5,658 bases of DNA from Thermoflavifilum sp. (GTDB lineage Bacteria > Bacteroidota > Bacteroidia > Chitinophagales > Chitinophagaceae): NCBI GenBank assembly GCA_019683625.1, contig JADGHY010000145.1:1-5658 (forward strand). Reading direction: 5' to 3'. Within the stretch, counting starts at the first letter, position 1, and each line of letters opens with the position of its first letter. The notes under the pieces were generated by a model. The model worked only from the letters and a program-made list of their open reading frames with translations. It was not told the DNA's origin and made no database searches. This document shows positions 1 through 5,658 of the stretch, one piece after another. The position numbers and the translations under genes are program-made.

Positions 1-55
1 GGATGATGGTTGCTGATGATGCAGCATGATGCGTGTGCTTTTTCGGTATTTTCAT
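1..55 (-). CDS. Possible 5' end of a divergent gene, cut by the window edge
   Basis: On the minus strand an ATG at 55-53 opens a frame that stays free of stops to the window edge, giving 18 residues that begin MKIPKKHTHHAASSATII. A second minus-strand ATG at 27 in another frame is also open to the edge. The lysine- and histidine-rich start is unremarkable, and no family can be recognised from so short a piece. The bases just upstream on that strand include ACAATTTG (75-68), which fits the TTTG half of the Bacteroidota -7 box but not its TA half, and I see no TTG at a suitable distance. The alternative is that 1-29 is the tail of a plus-strand gene ending at TGA 27-29 in frame 3. An 18-codon open frame can easily arise by chance, so this is a flag and not a firm gene. 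Confidence 0.2.
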   Translation of the reverse strand, partial: MKIPKKHTHHAASSATII

Positions 56-181
56 ATAAGCTGTTTACAAATTGTTGCCTGTTATCGGGTGAGGTGCTGT
101 GTTGTTAACATTTTCCTAATTCAATATGCTGGATACCAGAAGGCTTCGGGGAAACGTTTTTTATATCGGCTGGCATTTGCT

Positions 182-189
182 TATTTTTG
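182..189 (+). promoter_or_regulatory. Probable -7 promoter box for exbB-exbD
   Basis: TATTTTTG matches the Bacteroidota -7 consensus TAnnTTTG at every defined position. It lies 19 bases before the exbB ATG, so transcription would start only about 10-15 bases ahead of the start codon. The -33 element is weak: at a 19-base spacer there is TTT (160-162) in a T-run rather than TTG. The rest of 1-208 shows no other gene, hairpin terminator or clear regulatory site. Confidence 0.4.
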
Positions 190-208
190 AGCGTTTAAAA
201 AACCGTAC

Positions 209-922
209 ATGACAGGCATCTTGCTTCAAATACAGGCTTCAGATTCACTGCTTCGGGTAGCTGATTCCATTAATCGGTTAGCCAATACACCGCCGGCAGC
301 ACAATCCATCAGCTTGTTCGACTTGCTGAAGAAAGGAGGGGTGCTGATGATTCCGCTGGGTATTCTTTCATTGATTGCCATATTTTTCTTTATTGAACGA
401 TTCATTGCCATTCGTAAAGCTGGCCGTATTGAAAACAATTTCATGAACATGATTCGCGATCATATCATGAATGGCAATGTGACGGCCGCCCGCACCCTGG
501 CTAAAAATACCGATAATCCGGCAGCCAGGATGATTGAAAAAGGTATTCAGCGTATTGGGAAGCCTATTGATAATATTGAGCGATCCATGGAAAATGTGGG
601 TAAACTGGAAATTTACAAGCTGGAAAAAAACATGATTATCTTATCCATGGTAGCGGCTGTAGCACCCATGTTTGGCTTTTTGGGAACAATTGCCGGCATG
701 ATTCAAACTTTTTTCAACATTTCGGTAACATCCGATATTACGCTTGGGACCATTGCTGGTGGTATTTATGTAAAGATGATCACCTCAGCCACAGGACTGA
801 TTATTGGTATTTTTGCCTATATGGGATACAGTTATTTGAATGCTCAGATTGACAAGGTGATCAATAAAATGGAGGCTGCAGCTGCGGAATTTATTGATAT
901 TTTGCAAGAGCCAACACGTTAA
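209..922 (+). CDS. exbB: ExbB/TolQ/MotA-family proton channel protein
   Basis: Inner-membrane subunit of the ExbB-ExbD motor, which uses the proton gradient to energise TonB-dependent outer-membrane uptake or a Tol-like function. The 237 residues (E. coli ExbB has 244) show three membrane segments: about 44-64 (followed by ERF), 142-166 and 181-208. The segment-2 core APMFGFLGTIAGMI (152-165) matches the family motif, with Thr160 at the pore position. In segment 3, the MITSATGL stretch (190-197) aligns with E. coli LLATAIGL. Ser193 sits where E. coli has the second pore threonine, with threonines on either side (Thr192, Thr195); from memory this is usual in Bacteroidota homologues. The large cytoplasmic part is 65-141. 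An in-frame stop at 188-190 and no other upstream start fix ATG 209. No Shine-Dalgarno is seen. exbD follows 3 bases after the stop. The family is sure; the exact role (Ton, Tol or another motor) is inferred. Confidence 0.93.
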   Translation: MTGILLQIQASDSLLRVADSINRLANTPPAAQSISLFDLLKKGGVLMIPLGILSLIAIFFFIERFIAIRKAGRIENNFMNMIRDHIMNGNVTAARTLAKNTDNPAARMIEKGIQRIGKPIDNIERSMENVGKLEIYKLEKNMIILSMVAAVAPMFGFLGTIAGMIQTFFNISVTSDITLGTIAGGIYVKMITSATGLIIGIFAYMGYSYLNAQIDKVINKMEAAAAEFIDILQEPTR

Positions 923-925
923 GCC

Positions 926-1342
926 ATGGATTTGCGGAAAAGACGACGGGAAGAGGCTAAGGTGGAGAGTTCCGCCCTGAACGATATTTTGTTTATTTTT
1001 TTGCTGTTCTTCCTGATTGTTTCCACGCTGGCTAATCCAAATGTAATCAAGCTATCTTTACCTCGTGCAGAAAGCAATACCAAGGCCAAGCAAACGGTAG
1101 TAGTGAGCATTGATGCCCAGCAACGGTATTATGTGGGTACCACCTTAGTGCCCTTCGACCAGCTGGCACAAGTTATTGCGCCCAAGCTGGCGGGAGAACA
1201 GGTGGATGCCACCATTGTGATCAATGCTGATAAGACGGTGCCCATAGATGATGTGGTGAAAGTCATGGAAATTGCTCGGCAACTGCATGCGAAGGTGGTG
1301 CTGGCTACAGCACATCCCGATAATCAGGTTGCCCGTCCATGA
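926..1342 (+). CDS. exbD: ExbD/TolR-family biopolymer transport protein
   Basis: Partner of ExbB: a single-pass inner-membrane protein whose helix carries the proton-binding aspartate and whose periplasmic domain contacts TonB-like proteins. The 138 residues, a normal length, comprise a short basic cytoplasmic tail (LRKRRRE, 3-9), one membrane helix at about 21-36 and a periplasmic domain from about 40 to 130. Asp20 in ALNDILF is the expected protonatable residue. The segment VINADKTVPIDDVVKVME (98-115) is the typical ExbD periplasmic motif, with the AD..V pattern and the following helix. The start lies 3 bases after the exbB stop, so the two are co-transcribed and probably translationally coupled. 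No tonB gene follows: the next gene is an unrelated purine-synthesis gene with its own promoter, so the partner must be encoded elsewhere. Confidence 0.93.
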   Translation: MDLRKRRREEAKVESSALNDILFIFLLFFLIVSTLANPNVIKLSLPRAESNTKAKQTVVVSIDAQQRYYVGTTLVPFDQLAQVIAPKLAGEQVDATIVINADKTVPIDDVVKVMEIARQLHAKVVLATAHPDNQVARP

Positions 1343-1354
1343 TCGTGTAGTCTC

Positions 1355-1383
1355 TTGTCATGTGCGGCCTTCATGTAGATTTG
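1355..1383 (+). promoter_or_regulatory. Bacteroidota-type promoter for the purM-like gene
   Basis: TTG at 1355-1357, an 18-base spacer, then TAGATTTG at 1376-1383, a full match to the -7 consensus TAnnTTTG. Transcription would start at about 1388-1391, just before ATG 1396, giving a very short leader. The promoter overlaps ATG 1360, which argues against that codon as the real start. It also shows that the purM-like gene need not depend on read-through from exbB-exbD. Confidence 0.6.
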
Positions 1384-1395
1384 TATGTTAATTTC

Positions 1396-2580
1396 ATGTT
1401 TGTGGAAAATTCACATTACCAAAGCCGCGGCGTTTCTGCATCCAAAGAGGAAGTCCACTCGGCCATAGCCACACTCGATCCTGGCCTTTATCCGCACGCC
1501 TTTTGCCGGATATTTCCCGACTATCTGGCCGGAGATCCTGAATGGACCTGCCTTTCCCATGCCGATGGGGCGGGTACCAAATCCTTGCTGGCTTATGTAT
1601 ATTGGAAAGAAACCGGTAACCTGGATGTGTGGAAAGCCATTGCACAGGATGCGCTGGTGATGAATCTTGACGACCTGCTCTGTGTGGGCGCTTATCAGCA
1701 TTTTGTCTACACCTCCACGATTGGCAGAAACAAAAGATGGATTCCCGGAGAAGTATTGAAAGCTTTAGTAGAAGGCACGGCGGCATGCATTGAGCAGTTG
1801 CGTACCTATGGCGTGGACATACACTATGTGGGCGGGGAAACGGCAGATATAGGCGATCTGGTGCGTACGATTGTGGTAGATGGCAATATGACGGTGCGCT
1901 GGCCCAAAAATCGGCTGATAACCAACGAACATATCCAAGAAGGTGACATGATTCTAGGCCTGGCTTCTTTTGGCCAAACCATTTATGAACAGCATTACAA
2001 CAGCGGCATCGGGAGCAATGGCCTCACGCTGGCCCGCCACGAGCTGTTGCATAAATCCTATCTGCAGCAATATCCCGAAGCTTGTGATCCACAAATGGAT
2101 CCGGCCCTGCAATACACCGGCCCTTACCGGCTGTCTGACCCGGTTTCGCCAGATGGATACACGGTCGGTGATTTGCTATTGTCTCCTACCCGCACGTATG
2201 CACCTTTCCTGAAATCCTTGCTCGAGGAATATCGGGAAGGGGTACACGGTTTAATCCATTGTACCGGAGGCGGGCAAACCAAGCTCATGCGTTTTTTGCC
2301 GGCTGGTTTGGCAGCCGTGAAAAATCATTTGTTTCCATTGCCTCCGGTTTTTCAATTGATCCGTGAATCGTCTTCAGCCAGCTGGAAAGAATTGTTTCAG
2401 GTATTCAATATGGGACATCGGATGGAAATCATCACCGATGAAAAACATGCGGATGACATGATTCGTTTGGCCGAAACTTTTCATATCCAGGCGCATGTGG
2501 TGGGTAGCATCGTGAAAGCCAACAGTGAGGCGGTGTTGCAGATCATACATCCCGAAGCGGGTGTGCTCGTTTATCCCTGA
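1396..2580 (+). CDS. purM: AIR synthase (phosphoribosylformylglycinamidine cyclo-ligase), long Bacteroidota form
   Basis: ATP-dependent closure of formylglycinamidine ribonucleotide to aminoimidazole ribonucleotide, the fifth step of purine synthesis, in the cytoplasm. The 394 residues from this start contain the PurM motifs in order: HADGAGTKS (55-63, E. coli has STDGVGTK), AQD...NLDDLLCVGA (83-99, for the E. coli ...VNDLVVQGA), GGETAD (146-151), GIGSNGLTLAR (204-214), LSPTRTYAP (262-270), GLIHCTGGGQTK (285-296) and VFNMGHRME (336-344). E. coli PurM has 345 residues; the longer form is usual in Bacteroidota. An in-frame ATG at 1360 would add 12 residues (MCGLHVDLYVNF), but these lie in the promoter and the family begins close to the YQSRGVSASK segment (8-17), so 1396 is preferred. 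Function rests on homology; some databases call this group only AIR synthase-related. Confidence 0.88.
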   Translation: MFVENSHYQSRGVSASKEEVHSAIATLDPGLYPHAFCRIFPDYLAGDPEWTCLSHADGAGTKSLLAYVYWKETGNLDVWKAIAQDALVMNLDDLLCVGAYQHFVYTSTIGRNKRWIPGEVLKALVEGTAACIEQLRTYGVDIHYVGGETADIGDLVRTIVVDGNMTVRWPKNRLITNEHIQEGDMILGLASFGQTIYEQHYNSGIGSNGLTLARHELLHKSYLQQYPEACDPQMDPALQYTGPYRLSDPVSPDGYTVGDLLLSPTRTYAPFLKSLLEEYREGVHGLIHCTGGGQTKLMRFLPAGLAAVKNHLFPLPPVFQLIRESSSASWKELFQVFNMGHRMEIITDEKHADDMIRLAETFHIQAHVVGSIVKANSEAVLQIIHPEAGVLVYP

Positions 2581-2603
2581 TTTCAACTTGATGCGTGAAT
2601 TGT

Positions 2604-2611
2604 TATCTTTA
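2604..2611 (+). promoter_or_regulatory. Probable -7 promoter box for ftsE and the downstream glycosyltransferase
   Basis: TATCTTTA matches seven of eight positions when scored against TAnnTTTG (last base A instead of G). It lies in the 36-base gap after purM and ends 5 bases before ATG 2617 and 11 before ATG 2623, so the message would be nearly leaderless from the first ATG. There is no well-placed -33 TTG: the TTG at 2588-2590 leaves only 13 bases, while TTT at 2581-2583 leaves 20. Read-through from purM is an equal possibility. Confidence 0.35.
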
Positions 2612-2616
2612 AAGAA

Positions 2617-3315
2617 ATGGCTATGGAAGAAGATATCATTGTTTTGCTGCAACAAGCGCAGATTTGCCATGGCAAGGCGGTAATCCTAAGTGATGTAAAC
2701 ATCACCATCCGCAGAGGAGAATTTGTGTATCTGGTAGGAAAAACAGGAACAGGCAAAACAAGCCTGCTAAAGACCTTGTATGGCGATCTGCCGCTTTGTG
2801 GCGGAGAAGGAAGGGTAGCGGGCTTTGATTTGAAAAAATTAACCTGGAAAAATGTCCCCTATCTCCGCAGAAACCTGGGCATTGTGTTTCAGGATTTTCA
2901 ACTGCTTACCGACAGAAATGTACACGATAACCTTCGTTTTGTATTGCGGGCTACGGGCTGGAAAGATGAAAAACTGATGGAAGAGAAGATTCATGATGTG
3001 TTGGATAAAGTGGGATTGAAAACCAAAGGGTATAAAATGCCCTACGAACTTTCGGGAGGGGAACAACAGCGGGTGGATATTGCCAGAGCCTTGCTGAATT
3101 CCCCAAAACTTATCCTTGCCGATGAACCCACCGGCAATCTGGATCCGGAAACTTCCGATGGGATCATGCAATTGTTGTTTCAGATCTCGCACGATTATCA
3201 CACCACGGTGATCATGGCCACGCACGATTACCTGGTATTGCAGAAATTCCCTTCTCGTGTGCTTCGCACAGAACTGGGTAGGGTGAGCGACATGGCCGAC
3301 ATTCGGCTGTCCTGA
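2617..3315 (+). CDS. ftsE: FtsE-like ABC transporter ATP-binding protein
   Basis: Cytoplasmic ATPase that normally pairs with the membrane protein FtsX; FtsEX acts at the division site and controls peptidoglycan hydrolases rather than moving a solute. The 232 residues are a standard length with a full set of ABC motifs: Walker A GKTGTGKT (41-48), Q-loop Gln92 in FQDFQLL, signature LSGGEQ (145-150), Walker B LILADEP (165-171) with catalytic Glu170, the GNLDPE loop (173-178) and switch His203 in MATHDY. The stretches TLYGDLPL (53-60) and the ATGWK region (112-116) are as I recall in Bacteroidota FtsE, and separate it from LolD or MacB ATPases, which it otherwise resembles. ATG 2623 is an alternative start that loses two residues. 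No ftsX lies beside it in this window. The next gene starts 11 bases after the stop, on the same strand. Confidence 0.85.
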   Translation: MAMEEDIIVLLQQAQICHGKAVILSDVNITIRRGEFVYLVGKTGTGKTSLLKTLYGDLPLCGGEGRVAGFDLKKLTWKNVPYLRRNLGIVFQDFQLLTDRNVHDNLRFVLRATGWKDEKLMEEKIHDVLDKVGLKTKGYKMPYELSGGEQQRVDIARALLNSPKLILADEPTGNLDPETSDGIMQLLFQISHDYHTTVIMATHDYLVLQKFPSRVLRTELGRVSDMADIRLS

Positions 3316-3326
3316 AACTGGCTTTT

Positions 3327-4451
3327 ATGGAGCCGTTGATTGTTGTCTCGGCAGAACGCTTTTTCAGAGGGGGCACCGTAAAAATGGTGAGCCTTTGCTT
3401 GCAGGAACTGTCGGCTGCTGTGGAAGGCCAATGCCGCATCCGGGCACTGGTATACCGGGCACAGGATTATCCCTCACTACCTAATGTGGAATATGTTCCT
3501 TTTCCCAAAGCACGCAAAGGATGGTGGCGCAGGTTGTACTATGAATATGTTCTCTTTCCCAGGCTGGCAAGAGACTGGAAGCCCCTGTTGTGGCTTTCCT
3601 TGCAGGATAGCACCCCACCGGTTTGCGCCCCCTATCGCGCGGTATATTTTCATCATCCGCTATTGTTTGCCCGTTTACCCTGGTCAATGTGGCTTAAACA
3701 ACCCGCCTTGCTGGTATTGAAATGGCTTTACCGCCTCATCTACCTCCGAAACATAGCATCCAATCAATGGATATTTGTGCAACAGCATCAACTCAGGCAA
3801 CAGCTGCTGGAACACTATGCCCTCGACCCCGGCAAGGTATGGGTCATTCCTCCCGTGCTTCCTGTACTGGAAAAGCAGGACAGGCCCCATCCATCGGATG
3901 CGGAACTGTTCCGATTTATTTATCCTGCTTATCCGTATGTCTATAAAAACCACGCCGTGTTGTTTGCCGCAGCCCAAAGGCTCTGGGAGCAAGGCTTGCA
4001 TCATTTTGAGCTCATCTGCACCTGGGATACGCATGAAAATGCTTATATCCGAAGGCTTAGGCAGGCTTACTCTTCCGAGCTACCCATTCATTTCACGGGT
4101 TATGTGAGTGCTGAAACTTTAGCCCTTTGGTATTCCCGTGCTCATGCCTTGGTATTCCCCTCGCTATGCGAAACCTGGGGATTGCCGTTGAGTGAGGCCG
4201 CATCCCGTGGATTGCCCATACTGGCAGCCGATCTTCCCTATGCCCGGGAAACATTGGCAGGTTATCCGGCGGTTTGCTGGCTTCCACCTACCGATGAACA
4301 GGCTTGGACTCAGGCCATGAAAGCCTTGATACAAGGAAATCTAACTTTTGCGCAGCCTGTAACCGTTAAAACAGCATCTGATCAGCAAATGAGCTGGCTG
4401 CAGTGGATTCGGGAATGGCTTCGCCAAATGCAGGATGGGCAGACGAAGTAG
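3327..4451 (+). CDS. Glycosyltransferase, GT4-like (GT-B fold)
   Basis: Likely moves a sugar from a nucleotide-sugar donor to a growing surface glycan at the inner face of the membrane. The 374 residues show the two-domain GT-B plan. The N-terminal acceptor half has a glycine turn RGG (14-16), the LWLSLQDSTPP segment (88-98) and AVYFHHP (105-111), like polysaccharide-cluster glycosyltransferases that carry a WISLHD / YCHxP pattern. The C-terminal donor half (about 195-340) has FIYPAYPYVYKNH (197-209), HFTGYVS (255-261), VFPSLCETWGLPLSEA (276-291) and ADLPYARET (301-309). Glu282 and Glu290 form the EX7E pair of retaining glycosyltransferases. No signal peptide is evident; the aromatic, hydrophobic stretch 112-150 may touch the membrane. 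It lies 11 bases after ftsE and is probably co-transcribed with it. Its last 28 codons overlap the convergent glycosyltransferase gene. Donor and acceptor cannot be told. Confidence 0.85.
   Translation: MEPLIVVSAERFFRGGTVKMVSLCLQELSAAVEGQCRIRALVYRAQDYPSLPNVEYVPFPKARKGWWRRLYYEYVLFPRLARDWKPLLWLSLQDSTPPVCAPYRAVYFHHPLLFARLPWSMWLKQPALLVLKWLYRLIYLRNIASNQWIFVQQHQLRQQLLEHYALDPGKVWVIPPVLPVLEKQDRPHPSDAELFRFIYPAYPYVYKNHAVLFAAAQRLWEQGLHHFELICTWDTHENAYIRRLRQAYSSELPIHFTGYVSAETLALWYSRAHALVFPSLCETWGLPLSEAASRGLPILAADLPYARETLAGYPAVCWLPPTDEQAWTQAMKALIQGNLTFAQPVTVKTASDQQMSWLQWIREWLRQMQDGQTK
4366..4451. other. 86-base antisense overlap of two convergent gene ends
   Basis: The plus-strand glycosyltransferase stops at TAG 4449-4451 and the minus-strand one at TAA 4368-4366, so both coding tails share these 86 bases. 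On the plus strand they encode a Trp- and Gln-rich, helix-like tail that suits the end of a glycosyltransferase. On the minus strand they encode the Ala/Ser/Pro-rich end of a tail beyond the recognisable fold. No bidirectional terminator hairpin is visible here or just beside it. The likeliest history is that the minus-strand gene lost its original stop and read on into its neighbour. Confidence 0.7.
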
Positions 4452-5583
4452 CCGGGTGTAGGCCTTTTGTCCGACAACGATGCAATATTTTTTCAAAGAA
4501 AGCAAGTCGAATGGTTTCTTTTCTCTCTAAGGCTACCCGCTGGCGGATACTTTCGGGAAGGCGTTTCATGCGGTTTGCTTCCACGAAATTTTCAATTTTA
4601 GAAATCCATGCATCGTCGAGTGAGAAAGGTTTGTTGGGAATTTGCAGGATATGCGGGTCGACAGGTAGGTCACAATCCTCATAGGCCAGGATCAGAGGCA
4701 AGCCAGCCGCAATATATTCTCTTACCTTGAGCGGGCAAGCCTGGTGCATGTGTTTGCGATACAAAGCCAATGTGCCGATGCCAATATCCATTTTCGCATA
4801 CAGATTGGCCAGCTGTATATCGTTCAGTGCACCATGCGAAATGATATTTTGCTGGTGCCCCGGAGGCAAGTCGGGACAAACCACGTGGAATACAAACTGG
4901 GGAAGCTTTTTAGCCAAAGCCATTACCAGGTCAATCCCCTGGGAAGGAATATCAGATGATCCCACAAAAATCAGATGGGCTTTTTTGCAGGGATCTATTT
5001 TTTTGAGTGGAATACGTTGCAAATCAATGCCATTGCTAATGGTACAGCTAAGCTTGTGGTATTTTTCAAACCTGGCCGTAATTTCAGGAGTAACACATAC
5101 CAAGCCATCCACAGCACGAATCAGGCTTTTGCGGCCAGCCCGGTAAATCCACCGCCTCACTAAAGGGGTGAATTTCACCTCTTCGGTATCGATCACATTC
5201 ACTTCCATGACCGATGGATAGCGCTTCAACAATCCTGCTAAACCCGGAAGCCAGATATGCTGGTGATAATAAATCAAGTCTGGGTTCAGGGAAGCTATTT
5301 CTTCGGTGAGATGGTGCAAGGCCAAGGCTTGGCGTACATAACGCTCTGCTTTCTTGACCCAGGAAAACTGCTGCCGGAAAGGAAAATGGAAGGGTAATGC
5401 ATGGAATACCTTTACTCCGTCCAATCCGCTAAGCCCACGTATCTCCTCTTCATGATCCCGGCTAAGCACCCAAACATTCACCCGATGACCGGCTTTGCGC
5501 CAGTAAGCCAGGCGATCGCGGATCTTGTAAATTTTACCGGCATCGTGTTGATTATCAAGTGAAATCAAGTATAAAATATGCAT
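4366..5583 (-). CDS. Glycosyltransferase, GT4-like (GT-B fold), variant EX7E motif
   Basis: Second likely cytoplasmic or membrane-associated sugar transferase. The 405 residues begin with a typical first strand, MHILYLISLD, followed by a glycosyltransferase-4-type N-terminal half: KIRDRLAYWRKAGHRVNVW (20-38) and DLIYYHQHIWLPGL (102-115). The linker carries VCVTPEI (162-168) and SNGID (183-187). The donor half has LIFVGSSD (204-211), GIDLVMALAKKLP (216-228), ADLYAKMDIGIG-like residues 258-270 and CPLKVREYIAAGLPLI (283-298). Glu289 is the second Glu of EX7E, but the first position is Gln281; variation there is common in the SPLK..EYMA group. Residues from about 373 on are Ala/Ser/Pro-rich and look unstructured, and the last 28 lie in the overlap. 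ATG 5583 fits the fold, although the frame stays open upstream to the window edge (5584-5658). No promoter box is visible, so it may be part of a longer minus-strand operon. Sugar specificity is unknown. Confidence 0.83.
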   Translation of the reverse strand: MHILYLISLDNQHDAGKIYKIRDRLAYWRKAGHRVNVWVLSRDHEEEIRGLSGLDGVKVFHALPFHFPFRQQFSWVKKAERYVRQALALHHLTEEIASLNPDLIYYHQHIWLPGLAGLLKRYPSVMEVNVIDTEEVKFTPLVRRWIYRAGRKSLIRAVDGLVCVTPEITARFEKYHKLSCTISNGIDLQRIPLKKIDPCKKAHLIFVGSSDIPSQGIDLVMALAKKLPQFVFHVVCPDLPPGHQQNIISHGALNDIQLANLYAKMDIGIGTLALYRKHMHQACPLKVREYIAAGLPLILAYEDCDLPVDPHILQIPNKPFSLDDAWISKIENFVEANRMKRLPESIRQRVALERKETIRLAFFEKILHRCRTKGLHPATSSAHPAFGEAIPESTAASSFADQMLF

Positions 5584-5658
5584 ATCACTGGTTATTGGCC
5601 TTGCGAATGATGTGATTTTACAGGGAGCGTATCTAATTTTCTCGAAAGGGTTCAGTAT

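Noticed and set aside
2..33. Repeated GATGATG / GCATGATGC bases at the left edge, with short palindromes
   Set aside because: The units are too short and irregular to be a repeat array, and the hairpin stems are only about four bases.
141..162. GC-rich bases followed by a T-run (TTTTTT 157-162), resembling a terminator
   Set aside because: I could not pair a convincing stem before the T-run; it more likely belongs to the exbB promoter region.
332..349. Strong Shine-Dalgarno-like AAAGGAGG followed by an in-frame ATG (347-349) inside exbB
   Set aside because: The purine-rich bases simply encode Lys-Lys-Gly-Gly, Bacteroidota rarely rely on such sites, and a start here would begin inside the first membrane segment and remove the first 46 residues.
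1360..1395. Twelve-residue N-terminal extension of the purM gene from ATG 1360
   Set aside because: It overlaps a well-formed promoter and the residues do not fit the family start; 1396 is preferred.
1394..1786. Long minus-strand open frame inside purM
   Set aside because: It lies entirely antisense to a clear PurM coding region, and its translation shows no family features.
4727..5146. 139-residue plus-strand open frame antisense to the second glycosyltransferase
   Set aside because: The opposite strand encodes clear glycosyltransferase motifs throughout, and the plus-strand translation looks like a composition artefact.

Overview
The window looks like ordinary chromosome of a member of the Bacteroidota, most likely family Chitinophagaceae. 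The evidence is the character of the proteins: ExbB and ExbD carry the Bacteroidota-type core, the AIR synthase is the long roughly 390-residue form of that phylum, and FtsE has the GKTGTGKT / TLYGDLPL style of Walker A region. There are no convincing Shine-Dalgarno sequences before the starts. Upstream of several genes there are instead matches to the Bacteroidota -7 box TAnnTTTG. The genus cannot be fixed from the sequence alone.

Layout from left to right. Positions 1-208 hold no complete gene: there is a possible divergent gene start at the left edge (weak) and a probable promoter for exbB. Positions 209-1342 are a tight exbB-exbD pair, the proton-driven inner-membrane motor that energises outer-membrane transport; no tonB follows. 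A well-formed promoter then lies in the short gap before a PurM-type AIR synthase gene (purine biosynthesis), whose best start is 1396. After a 36-base gap with its own probable -7 box comes an ftsE-like ATPase gene (2617-3315), followed 11 bases later by a family-4-like glycosyltransferase (3327-4451), probably on the same transcript. A second glycosyltransferase (5583-4366) runs on the opposite strand. The two glycosyltransferase genes converge and overlap by 86 bases at their 3' ends.

How the genes fit together. The window reads as several independent units: envelope energisation (exbB-exbD), purine synthesis (purM), and cell-envelope construction (ftsE plus two glycosyltransferases that may mark the edge of a surface-polysaccharide region). 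Nothing indicates a mobile element, CRISPR array, RNA gene or defence system, and I do not see a clearly undescribed system. The points most worth a second look are the promoter that settles the purM start, the overlapping convergent glycosyltransferase tails, and the placement of ftsE beside a glycosyltransferase without ftsX.
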